A DNA stretch of 5,606 bases, taken from positions 1 through 5,606 of the forward strand of contig CALBZH010000800.1 of assembly GCA_937889795.1 (NCBI GenBank), in the 5' to 3' direction. Position 1 is the first letter of the stretch; each line of letters begins with the position of its first letter. This DNA is from an uncultured Syntrophobacteraceae bacterium (GTDB lineage Bacteria > Desulfobacterota > Syntrophobacteria > Syntrophobacterales > Syntrophobacteraceae). The notes under the pieces were generated by a model. That model searched no databases. It saw only the letters and a program-made list of their open reading frames with translations, and was not told the origin of the DNA. A program made the position numbers and the translations under genes. Below, in pieces: positions 1 through 5,573 of this stretch.

Positions 1-37
1 CCGTGGGGCCGATCTCAAGCACACCCAACAACGACAT
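1..37 (-). CDS. 5' end of an unidentified gene, possibly flagellar hook-associated protein FlgK (partial)
   Basis: An ATG at 37-35 on the minus strand opens the frame MSLLGVLEIGPT, which runs off the left edge of the window after 12 codons. The bases just before it read GAAGGAAC, giving an AAGGA Shine-Dalgarno core close to the start. FlgK proteins commonly begin with a similar stretch (Met-Ser-Leu-Leu/Phe-Gly followed by Ile-Gly and a short hydrophobic pattern), so FlgK is the best guess. Twelve residues are far too few for a family assignment. The gene would be co-directional with the prenyltransferase upstream, about 280 bases away, and so probably has its own promoter. The start is moderately supported; the identity is only a suggestion. 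Confidence 0.3.
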   Translation of the reverse strand, partial: MSLLGVLEIGPT

Positions 38-100
38 GTTCCTTCACAAGATAGGAACCCTGTCCAAAATCTCCACGCTGACCCCGTAGAGGAATGAGTT

Positions 101-149
101 ACGAATGAAGCCAGACATGGAGAGCCCTCCCCCGGGAGGGCTCATTCGT
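101..149. terminator. Strong GC-rich hairpin with nested inverted repeat, possible bidirectional terminator
   Basis: Positions 122-130 (GAGCCCTCC) and 135-143 (GGAGGGCTC) form a perfect 9-bp stem around the 4-base loop CCCG. Outside it, ACGAATGA at 101-108 is the inverse of TCATTCGT at 142-149, so a longer arm can stack on the inner stem with a one-sided bulge. No T-tract follows on either strand, which argues against a classical intrinsic terminator. It sits downstream of the prenyltransferase and upstream of the gene at the left edge, a sensible place for transcription termination or a mobile palindromic element. The structure is seen directly; its function is inferred. Confidence 0.4.
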
Positions 150-228
150 GTCCCCTTGGGTTTAGCGTGTATCCCCTGCTCCCCTCAATCCTCAATCCAG
201 GCCATCTTCTGTGCCGCGAGTCATAGGC

Positions 229-259
229 GTCTCACGAATGAGACCCTATCCTTTGATAG
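229..259. repeat. Two adjacent perfect short hairpins
   Basis: GTCTCA (229-234) and TGAGAC (239-244) pair perfectly around a CGAA loop. Immediately after, CTATC (246-250) and GATAG (255-259) pair around CTTT. The first hairpin contains ACGAATGA (234-241), the same 8-mer found inverted around the strong hairpin at 101-149. The pair lies 60 to 90 bases beyond the prenyltransferase stop codon on the minus strand. It could be a 3'-end structure or part of an intergenic palindromic repeat. The stems are short and no T-tract is present. Confidence 0.35.
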
Positions 260-318
260 CCTTCGATGGGCTGCCCGCTGTGCTCGATGCTATTGAGATG
301 GCGTAGGAATCTTCCGGA

Positions 319-1239
319 TCACGATAGGGGATAGACCTTTTCCAGTATGTAGGCCACTCCCAGGAGGACTTGGGTGGTGAGGATAAACATGACGTTGCTG
401 CCCAAGGCTGGAACGAGCCTTTCCCTGTCGGAGTATTCCTTCGAACCCTTCATGGCTTTTACGGCTAGAGGCAGACTCAAGAAGGACAGCAGAGAGTAGA
501 CGGGCATTACGACACTGCCGGTTGCAACCGTCACCAGGACACAGCCAACAATCCAGACATAAACGGCTATTGTCGCTAGCCTGAAAAATCTGCCGGCCGC
601 TTCCATCCCGAAAACAACGGGCGTTGTCTTCCTGCCCCCTTTGCGATCTGCTTCCACGTCGGGAAACTCGTTCAACAGAAGAAGATTGTGAACCAGGATG
701 CCGCTGGGTATCGAGGCGGCCAGTACCACCCAATCGTATCTGCCCGTCTGAACGAAGTACAAGCCCAAGATAGGCAATATGCCCAACCCCAGCCCAGGGG
801 ACCACTCAGGCCAGTAGGTTTTCAGGATCACCGGCGTGTACAGGACCAGACACAGGGTCGCCGCAACAATGAGGGGAATCAGCTGCCAGCCTCGAACGAT
901 CACAAAGAAGATGCCTATCACGAGGGCTGCCAGCGAGGTGACGACCCCGACCCAGAGAGCTTGATTCAGAGGAAGCTTCCCTTCGGGAATGAGCCCGCTG
1001 CCCCCGCTGAAGGGGGTTCTCTTGACATTGAGATCGATTCCACTCCTGAAATCGAAATAATCGTTGATTGCGTTAGAGCTGCCATGAGTCAACAGCAGTC
1101 CAAAGCCGGCAAGGAGTGCGTATCCAAGATTTACAGAGCCATAGTACCAGGCAATCGCAGTCCCAAGGAACGTGAGAGCGATCGATAGGAAAAGGAACTG
1201 GGGCCTGGTTTCCTTGAACCACAGCAGCAATATTGCCAT
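319..1239 (-). CDS. UbiA-superfamily prenyltransferase (MenA-like)
   Basis: This encodes a 306-residue integral membrane enzyme of the UbiA family, which transfers an isoprenoid chain from a polyprenyl diphosphate onto an aromatic or other acceptor, as in menaquinone or ubiquinone synthesis. The first aspartate-rich motif NDYFDFRSGID begins at N59 (D60, D63, D69). The second, NEFPDVEADR, begins at N190 (D194, D198). These are the two Mg-diphosphate binding motifs of the family, each beside a long hydrophobic helix. Between them RTPFSGGSG and a series of hydrophobic segments fit the usual eight or nine transmembrane helices, and the length is typical. The ATG at 1239 is chosen because AGGAG lies 5 bases upstream; a TTG eight codons earlier lacks this. 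The NDYFDFRSGID form is closest to MenA (1,4-dihydroxy-2-naphthoate prenyltransferase), but no other menaquinone gene is in view, so the acceptor is uncertain. The gap upstream separates it from the MFS gene, so shared transcription is possible but unproven. Confidence 0.9.
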   Translation of the reverse strand: MAILLLWFKETRPQFLFLSIALTFLGTAIAWYYGSVNLGYALLAGFGLLLTHGSSNAINDYFDFRSGIDLNVKRTPFSGGSGLIPEGKLPLNQALWVGVVTSLAALVIGIFFVIVRGWQLIPLIVAATLCLVLYTPVILKTYWPEWSPGLGLGILPILGLYFVQTGRYDWVVLAASIPSGILVHNLLLLNEFPDVEADRKGGRKTTPVVFGMEAAGRFFRLATIAVYVWIVGCVLVTVATGSVVMPVYSLLSFLSLPLAVKAMKGSKEYSDRERLVPALGSNVMFILTTQVLLGVAYILEKVYPLS

Positions 1240-1295
1240 ACGATCTCCTGGCCCAGCCGGCAAGGTCTGGGTGCCTAAGAATAATGCCGAATCAA

Positions 1296-1313
1296 GCCAG
1301 GGTCCTCCCTGGC
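1296..1313 (-). terminator. Hairpin between MFS gene and prenyltransferase, weak terminator candidate
   Basis: GCCAGGG (1296-1302) and CCCTGGC (1307-1313) form a perfect 7-bp stem with a 4-base loop. On the minus strand it lies 125 bases past the MFS stop codon and is followed by TTGATT, a poor T-tract. It may end or attenuate the kinase-exporter transcript before the prenyltransferase gene. The missing run of T residues keeps confidence low. Confidence 0.35.
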
Positions 1314-1323
1314 ATCCATGTAA

Positions 1324-1437
1324 GTCGTGGTCATCACCGTGGCGATGCTGTGCGGCGAGACAAATAAGTTACCCTGCGCGCTCGCGGAGCTGGGCATGGA
1401 GATCCGTGGCAAACCCATTTTGTTCCCACGCAGGTGA
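1324..1437 (+). other. Short plus-strand open frame in the MFS-prenyltransferase gap, possible gene fragment
   Basis: Immediately after an in-frame TAA (1321-1323), a plus-strand frame reads VVVITVAMLCGETNKLPCAL, continues ELGMEIRGKPILFPRR and ends at TGA 1435-1437, next to the convergent MFS stop. The wording looks protein-like (a hydrophobic strand followed by CGETN), but no ribosome site precedes the GTG or ATG codons within it. The opposite strand is also open over about 48 codons. It may be a fragment of a decayed gene or chance. I do not recognise it. Confidence 0.2.
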
Positions 1438-2877
1438 TCAGGGTGCTTCATCCCGAGAGACCGGCTTCAGGCGGACCATGGAACAAAACACCCCTGCGAC
1501 GCAAAGGAAACAGAAGAGCACCATGCAAAGGTGCATGCTCGCCAGGAAGGAGGACTGTGTTTCCGCACTGACCGGCTGGTCCCCCATGAAATGCTTGAAC
1601 ACGAGGGTAATGACGGTCATGCTGCACAGCATCCCCATGGTCCGCATGGTGGCCAGAAAACTGGATGCGACGCCATAACTCTTTGGTGAAACGCTCCCCA
1701 TGACCGCGGTTGTATTGGGGGATGAAAAAAGGCTGAAGCCCACGCCCATCAAGGCGAGCATTCCAACGATCGCGTGTATGGGGGTCACGGCATGGATCTG
1801 AGAAATCAGACCCAGTCCCAAAGCACACAAGGCCATGCCTGCAGTGGCCAACCCCGCGGGTGAAACCCTGTCTGCCAATCTTCCAAACAAGGGAGAGAGA
1901 ACCGACTGAAACACGGGCTGCACGATGAGAATCCATCCTGCCCCTTCGGGAGAATGCCCCCTCACGATCTGCAAATACAGACTCAAAAAGAAAGCGATGC
2001 CGGATGAGGCGGCATAATTGATCAGGGTGGCCAGGTTGCTGAAGGCAAAAACCCGGTTGCGGATGATCAGGCCCACATCAAGAATGGGCGATGCGCTCCG
2101 GCGCTCAAAGGCAAGAAAGGCCAAAAATCCTAGCGATCCTATTGCCATCAGGCCCCGATAGATGCCATCCTCTTTCTGATTGAGAGCACCGTATATGAGG
2201 CAGAACAGGGAGGCCACGTAAAGAAAGCTTCCGACGAGATCGAATCGCTCACCCCGGGCCTCAGCCCATTCGCCTTTGAGCTTCAGCACGGTGAGAAATA
2301 GACAGGCGATCTCGATCAAGATCGCCAAATAGAAGATCCACCGCCATCCAAGGTGGGTGACCATAAATCCCGAGAGGACCGGACCCAGGGAAAGCCCCAG
2401 GTAGACGCATCCAACGATGATCCCCATGGCCCTCCCTCGTTGGGCCGGAGGAAAGACCGAGGCCAGGATGGCCACGCTGTTTCCTGAGATCATGGCTCCG
2501 CCCGCCCCCTGGAAAAATCGGAACAGGATGAAAGTCTCGATGGTGAAGGCAAATGAGAGCAAGAGAGTTCCCAGGGTGAACACGAAAATGCCAATGGTGA
2601 AGATTCTTCTCCGACCATAGATATCACCCAGTCGTCCAGCAGGAAGTAACAAAAGGGAAAAGGCCAGGATGTAGACCGTTTCTACGAGCCCAAGCTGAAC
2701 CGCGCTGGCTGAAAAATCTTTGCCAATAGCAGGAAGGGCCACTCCTAAAGCAGACAGCATAAAAGGAGTCAAGAATTGAACTGCACTCACCACAAACAGA
2801 ATAATAGCTCCAGAGGCGGCATGATCAGAGCGCATTAATATGGTGGCCTGAGATGAAGTCTTAGGGTTGCTATGCAT
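1438..2877 (-). CDS. MFS drug efflux transporter, DHA2 (EmrB/QacA) type
   Basis: This encodes a 479-residue major facilitator superfamily exporter, expected to be a 14-helix drug:H+ antiporter in the cytoplasmic membrane. Residues 24-50 form the first helix (QFLTPFMLSALGVALPAIG). Motif A, GRLGDIYGRRR, is at 81-91 in the loop after helix 2. A motif B-like segment, RFFQGAGGAM, is at 120-129 in helix 4. Motif C, GLSLGPVLSG, is at 161-170 in helix 5 and marks antiporters. WRWIFYL at 178-184 follows, as in EmrB/QacA proteins. A second motif A-like loop, FGRLADR, is at 331-337. The length fits the 14-TM DHA2 family. The ATG at 2877 has no clear Shine-Dalgarno site; M15 at 2835 is an alternative. 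It starts 30 bases after the kinase stop codon, so both are probably co-transcribed. The substrate cannot be read from the sequence. Confidence 0.92.
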   Translation of the reverse strand: MHSNPKTSSQATILMRSDHAASGAIILFVVSAVQFLTPFMLSALGVALPAIGKDFSASAVQLGLVETVYILAFSLLLLPAGRLGDIYGRRRIFTIGIFVFTLGTLLLSFAFTIETFILFRFFQGAGGAMISGNSVAILASVFPPAQRGRAMGIIVGCVYLGLSLGPVLSGFMVTHLGWRWIFYLAILIEIACLFLTVLKLKGEWAEARGERFDLVGSFLYVASLFCLIYGALNQKEDGIYRGLMAIGSLGFLAFLAFERRSASPILDVGLIIRNRVFAFSNLATLINYAASSGIAFFLSLYLQIVRGHSPEGAGWILIVQPVFQSVLSPLFGRLADRVSPAGLATAGMALCALGLGLISQIHAVTPIHAIVGMLALMGVGFSLFSSPNTTAVMGSVSPKSYGVASSFLATMRTMGMLCSMTVITLVFKHFMGDQPVSAETQSSFLASMHLCMVLFCFLCVAGVFCSMVRLKPVSRDEAP

Positions 2878-2907
2878 GCTTATTCTACGGTAATGTTTAG
2901 GGTATGA

Positions 2908-3978
2908 TTAATTTGTATTTTGCTGATTTCGTAGGCGGAATGTTATTCTGAATACGGTTTCCTGAGGCGAAGAGCGGAATGTCAGCTCCCAGCCATGGAT
3001 GGTTTCCAGGATCAGCTTGGTTGCGTAGAGCCCAAGACCCACTCCTCCCTTCTTTCCGTGAGTTACGTAAGGCGAGAATAGATCTTTTTGAATATCCTCG
3101 GGAATTGAGCTGCCTCCGTTATGAATTTCCAAGACTGGAGCGCCGTGGTCATCTTCTTTGAGAATCACACGGACAGTCTGGAGCCGCTCTTCCGCCTCCA
3201 CCGCGTTCTTGAGAAGGTTCTCCAACGCTCGTTCCAGCAGCAAGCGATCTGCCGGGAGGGGCGAGACTCCTCCCATCCGATTGTCGAAAACGAGATACAC
3301 TTCCTTGCCGGCGGCGAAGGGTTTCATTTGCTCTATTTTTGAATGGATAAGAGTGGACAAGTCCAGGGTTTCATCGTTTCGCTTATATTCGCCTGTTTCC
3401 AGGAGGAGAAGCTCTCTCGTGGAATCCAAGAGAGCGATCAGTCCTTCAGATTCATCCTGAACAATCTCAATATATTTCTCAACTCTAGCTTTTTCATCTT
3501 GCCTAAAAGCTGGAGCCAATCTTTTTGCAGCAAGGGAAATAATCACCAGTTTATTTTTCAAATCATGACGGGTGATGCGTTCAAGTCTATTCCGCATCAG
3601 CTCATAGCGTTTACGGAGTGTAATATCGCGGATAATAGCGGTAATGAAGTATTTCTTGTTATTGAATTTGACCATTGAGTGTGTCAGCTCGATGGGAAAG
3701 ATTTCGCCTCCTTTCCGTATCGCCTCGAACTGCTTAATGTCAGACGTATAGGAGGCGTGTCTGTCAATATTGGCAACAAATAGGTCATAGCTTTCTCTGT
3801 GCCTTTGGCGATAAGATTCAGGAATGATTGTCTCTAGTCCTAAATTCTGAATCTCTTCTTTGGTGTAGCCAAATATCAGCTCGGCCATTTTGTTCCACAC
3901 GACGATTCTCTCGTCTTGGTCAACGGTTATAAATGCATCGGAGAGAGAATCGACTACCTGTTCAAAGAAATGATCCAT
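2908..3978 (-). CDS. Cytoplasmic PAS-domain sensor histidine kinase
   Basis: This encodes a 356-residue two-component sensor kinase with no transmembrane helix, so it probably senses an internal cue such as redox state or a small ligand. A PAS domain covers residues 1-125 (DSLSDAFITVD, VVWNKMAELIFGYTKEEI, then FITAIIRDIT). The phosphoacceptor H138 lies in RITRHDLKNKL. The HATPase_c domain holds the N box at 250-262 (ERALENLLKNAVEA, N254 and N258), the G1 region IHNGGSSIPEDI near 285-296, an F box LFSPYVT near 300, and the G2 box GGVGLGL near 311-317. G1 has Asn where DxGxG normally has Asp, as in several PAS kinases. The ATG at 3978 is preferred because AGGA lies 8 bases upstream and the PAS fold starts right there. 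An ATG at 4098, with AAGG upstream, would add 40 low-quality residues. It is AT-richer than its neighbours. No response regulator is in the window; the exporter follows after 30 bases. Confidence 0.9.
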   Translation of the reverse strand: MDHFFEQVVDSLSDAFITVDQDERIVVWNKMAELIFGYTKEEIQNLGLETIIPESYRQRHRESYDLFVANIDRHASYTSDIKQFEAIRKGGEIFPIELTHSMVKFNNKKYFITAIIRDITLRKRYELMRNRLERITRHDLKNKLVIISLAAKRLAPAFRQDEKARVEKYIEIVQDESEGLIALLDSTRELLLLETGEYKRNDETLDLSTLIHSKIEQMKPFAAGKEVYLVFDNRMGGVSPLPADRLLLERALENLLKNAVEAEERLQTVRVILKEDDHGAPVLEIHNGGSSIPEDIQKDLFSPYVTHGKKGGVGLGLYATKLILETIHGWELTFRSSPQETVFRITFRLRNQQNTN

Positions 3979-3991
3979 ATCGTGATTCCTG

Positions 3992-4015
3992 CTATTCCCG
4001 ATAGACAACAAACAT
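3992..4015 (-). promoter_or_regulatory. Possible upstream leader ORF (MFVVYRE) before the kinase gene
   Basis: An ATG at 4015 is preceded by GGGAG with a 4-base spacing, a better ribosome site than that of the kinase itself. It reads only seven codons, MFVVYRE, and stops with TAG 13 bases before the kinase ATG, next to the kinase Shine-Dalgarno. This geometry would allow translational coupling or leader-peptide control. If the longer kinase start at 4098 is the real one, this ORF is merely internal. It is a prediction only. Confidence 0.25.
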
Positions 4016-4196
4016 CGCTCTCCCTTCTTCCGCTTGAGGGCTCGGGATTCCCACGCGCTGAGAGAATCAAGGGCACCACAAGACGCGCTTCGTGCCATTC
4101 AGGACCTTGGCCAGAGCCAAGCCGCCCCACGCGCTCCACTCGAATCGCCGTGCTTGCTGCGATTGATTGGCGTTTCAGCAGAATCTCCTCGGTCTA

Positions 4197-4205
4197 ATTG
4201 TAGCA
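4197..4205 (-). promoter_or_regulatory. Extended -10 promoter candidate for kinase-exporter operon
   Basis: On the minus strand TGC-TACAAT reads at 4205-4197. TACAAT differs from the sigma-70 consensus TATAAT at one base, and the TG before it matches the extended -10 rule. No good -35 hexamer is found 16-18 bases upstream, as is usual for extended -10 promoters. Transcription would start near 4190, giving a leader of about 210 bases to the preferred kinase start or 90 bases to the longer one. It is the best promoter-like signal I found upstream of the operon. Confidence 0.4.
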
Positions 4206-4477
4206 AACCCGCATTCATCATCGGGCATGCCGACACGCATCCGTTTTGTCGTGCCCAGATGCTCTTGGATAGAACCAGTCGTCTTTCACGAGCTCGGTCT
4301 CATAGGACAATGACTCATCAGGCGCCTCTTGAAAACGACGGAGCCGAGCCGCATGAGACCACTTCGCCGGAAGACAACAGGCGTATCGGAGAACGCACGC
4401 AGCATGGCTGTGAAACGGTGATGCTGAAGATAACAGAATTGTTGCCACTGAGTACACAGCCATGGAGCAACGTGTCC
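4206..4477. other. Gene-free stretch with two long-spaced inverted repeats
   Basis: No frame on either strand here shows convincing coding character or a credible start with a ribosome site. A plus-strand frame starting at 4310 and ending at 4522 (MTHQAPLENDG onward) is open but matches nothing I know. Two inverted repeats are visible. GGTCTCAT (4296-4303) pairs with ATGAGACC (4353-4360). CATGGCTGTG (4403-4412) pairs with CACAGCCATG (4455-4464). They may be traces of decayed mobile DNA, but no transposase remnant or target-site duplication could be identified. Confidence 0.4.
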
Positions 4478-4510
4478 AAAAACCGACATCGTCGTCCCCG
4501 CGAAGGGGGA
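4478..4510 (-). terminator. Terminator-like structure just after the minus-strand pseudogene
   Basis: Directly behind the pseudogene TAA, the minus strand forms TCCCC (loop CTTCGC) GGGGA, then CGAC (loop GAT) GTCG, followed by GTTTTT. The five-base T-run is at 4482-4478. The second stem is only 4 bp, so the terminator is weak, but the position immediately after the stop codon supports the reality of the upstream reading frame. The first hairpin superficially resembles a CRISPR repeat stem, but only one copy exists. Confidence 0.45.
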
Positions 4511-4912
4511 TTAAAAAGTTGAGGCTTGACTCACGCGCAGCTTACCCAGAACGTAACGGATAGGCTCGTAAGGATCCCGTTGGATGAGCTCTCGCTCTTC
4601 GGTGCTCGTTATCTCCTCGAAGTCAGCCACCGCAGCTGGTCTCAAATGGGATTCCGATGCAACGTGCTTTTGGGTTTTCTGTAACCCTTCTCTGTATACC
4701 GGAAATCAAACTGGCGCGGCCTCCCCAAGGAACCTGAGGTATTCATGGCCGTCCGCTGCTCACCGAGCGCGAAAGGCTCCCCAGCGAGAGACAGCCTGCG
4801 TCGGGTGACGATGGCTCGTCACTTGGATCCATGCTTTCGCTTGCTCGACACCTCGCCCAACTTCAGTTGCTAAACCGTACATAGGGGCGTACATTGCCTC
4901 TACGATTCTCAT
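4511..4912 (-). pseudogene. Remnant of an unidentified small protein gene, interrupted by two in-frame TGA codons
   Basis: One continuous minus-strand frame of 133 positions reads from ATG 4912 to TAA 4513-4511. It begins MRIVEAMYAPMYGLATEVGR and ends in LIQRDPYEPIRYVLGKLRV plus a short tail. It is interrupted only by TGA at codon 51 (4762-4760) and TGA at codon 69 (4708-4706). Composition on both sides of each stop is protein-like: charged and hydrophobic residues alternate, with segments such as RWGAFRAR, GHEYLRFLGEAAP, VYREGLQKTQKHV and DFEEITSTEERELIQRD. No frameshift is needed, so point mutations creating TGA are the simplest explanation. I do not recognise the family and no membrane segment or signal peptide is visible. 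The start lies 23 bases from the divergent antitoxin start and overlaps its promoter, so the original 5' end may have been replaced. GGGGG lies directly before ATG 4912; ATGs at 4894 and 4882 are alternatives. A terminator-like structure follows. Confidence 0.55.
4867..4895 (+). promoter_or_regulatory. Antitoxin-toxin promoter with paired GTAC operator motifs
   Basis: TTGCTA (4867-4872) and TACATT (4890-4895) are separated by exactly 17 bases and match the sigma-70 -35 and -10 hexamers at four of six bases each. Two copies of CGTACAT lie at 4876-4882 and 4888-4894, the first in the spacer and the second overlapping the -10 box. Their GTAC cores are 12 bp apart centre to centre. The YefM-YoeB repressor of E. 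coli is known to bind paired TGTACA hexamers with a 12-bp spacing, so these are probable autorepression operators for the Phd/YefM-type antitoxin. Transcription would begin near 4902, ahead of the ATG at 4936. Confidence 0.5.
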
Positions 4913-4935
4913 CCCCCATTCGTGAGGTGACCGAG

Positions 4936-5163
4936 ATGCAGGAGACCAATGTGGTTGAGCTGCGGAAGCGCATCAAGCATTATTTTGACGCGGTGGAAAA
5001 GGGTGAGGTGGTGCGCGTTTACCGCAACGGTAAGCCGATTGCCGAGATCCTGCCGCTGACGAAACGGGAGGCTTCCTGGAAGCGAGGAGCGCCGCGGCTG
5101 AAGGTGCCGGGCCTGTCTTTCAGCCGGGAGATCCTGAAAGATCGCGCGGAACCCGAGCCATGA
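4936..5163 (+). CDS. Type II antitoxin, Phd/YefM family
   Basis: This encodes a 75-residue antitoxin that should bind and neutralise the PIN toxin encoded next to it and repress its own promoter. The N-terminal Phd/YefM fold spans about residues 1-41: VVELRKRIKHYFDAVEKGE, then VVRVYRNGKPIAEILPL. The RNGKPIAEILP block at 30-40 is the family hallmark. The C-terminal tail, including GLSFSREILKDR at 59-70, is the disordered toxin-binding part usual in PIN-linked members. The ATG at 4936 is chosen because AGGTGA sits 5 bases upstream. A TTG at 4894 would lie within the predicted -10 region and is unlikely. The stop codon overlaps the toxin start as ATGA, a translational-coupling arrangement typical of these modules. 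The gene appears intact although its partner is frameshifted. Confidence 0.9.
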   Translation: MQETNVVELRKRIKHYFDAVEKGEVVRVYRNGKPIAEILPLTKREASWKRGAPRLKVPGLSFSREILKDRAEPEP

Positions 5164-5573
5164 GAGTCTTCTTCGATCCCTCTGCATTCGTCAAAAGGTA
5201 CATCGAGGAACCCGTACGGACAAGGTTGTCGCCATCTGCAGGCAAGCCGATAGCCTGGTTCTTTGCGCGATGTGCCTTCCGGAGATGATTTCGACGCTCA
5301 ACAGGCTTGTTCGTGAGAACAACCTGTCAGCCGAGGACTATCAGAAGACTTGGGATCTCATTTTGAGGGACATCGAGGATGCCGAGATCCTGCTATGTCA
5401 GGCCGGACGTGGTCATTCAGACCATGCGATGCCTCGAGAGCAATGCATTGCGTGCCATGGATGCTCTGCACCTTGGGTCCGCCCTCATGGTGAAGCCGGA
5501 CCTTGTTGTGTCGTCGGATCAAAGGCAGATTGAGGCCGCCAGAAGAAAGGGCCTCAAGGTCATGGAGGCATGA
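5160..5573 (+). pseudogene. vapC: VapC-type PIN-domain toxin, broken by two compensating frameshifts
   Basis: The gene would encode a PIN ribonuclease of about 137 residues, the toxin of this module; VapC proteins cleave tRNA or other RNA with Mg or Mn. The first frame gives MRVFFDPSAFVKRYIEEP with catalytic D6. Near 5213-5218 one base is missing: CCCGTACGGAC would read CCCGGTACGGAC, giving PGTD. The next frame gives TDKVVAICRQADSLVLC and LPEMISTLNRLVREN with E42. Near 5390-5396 one extra base, or loss of two, returns to the original frame, giving RPDVVIQTM, AMDALHLGSAL with D101 and VVSSDQRQIEAARRKGLK with D120, ending at TGA 5571-5573. All four acidic positions of the PIN site are present. 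As written, translation stops at codon 43 (5286-5288), so the product is dead. The start overlaps the antitoxin stop (ATGA). Either true decay or two sequencing errors could explain it. Confidence 0.85.

Noticed and set aside
2878..2907. TAGAAT as a -10 box for a separate, nearly leaderless exporter transcript
   Set aside because: The hexamer 17 bases upstream (TAATCA) is a poor -35, and the 30-base gap is more simply an intra-operon spacer.
4491..4513. CRISPR-repeat-like hairpin (GTCCCCGCGAAGGGGGATT)
   Set aside because: It occurs once only, with no second repeat or spacer spacing and no cas gene nearby. It fits better as part of the 3' structure of the minus-strand pseudogene.
4034..4522. 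Plus-strand open frame of 162 codons
   Set aside because: It overlaps the kinase 5' region and leader antisense, has no ribosome site, and its composition (rich in Arg, Ser, Pro) is typical of a chance open frame.
4706..4762. Selenocysteine readthrough of the two TGA codons in the minus-strand frame
   Set aside because: No convincing SECIS-type hairpin follows either TGA: only a 5-bp GGGTT/AACCC stem lies about 18 bases after the second, without the usual loop. TGA also ends the prenyltransferase, exporter and antitoxin genes, so general recoding is excluded.
4584..4808. Plus-strand open frame of 74 codons
   Set aside because: It is antisense to the protein-like minus-strand pseudogene, which has the better residue composition and a terminator-like 3' end.
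4909..5187. Minus-strand open frame of 92 codons opposite the antitoxin
   Set aside because: It is a mirror of the well-supported Phd/YefM antitoxin gene and shows no family motif.
5270..5533. Treating the 87-codon middle frame as an independent gene
   Set aside because: Its first half is the central part of the PIN toxin (LPEMISTLNRLV) and the half after about 5395 is out-of-frame noise. It is explained by the frameshifts.
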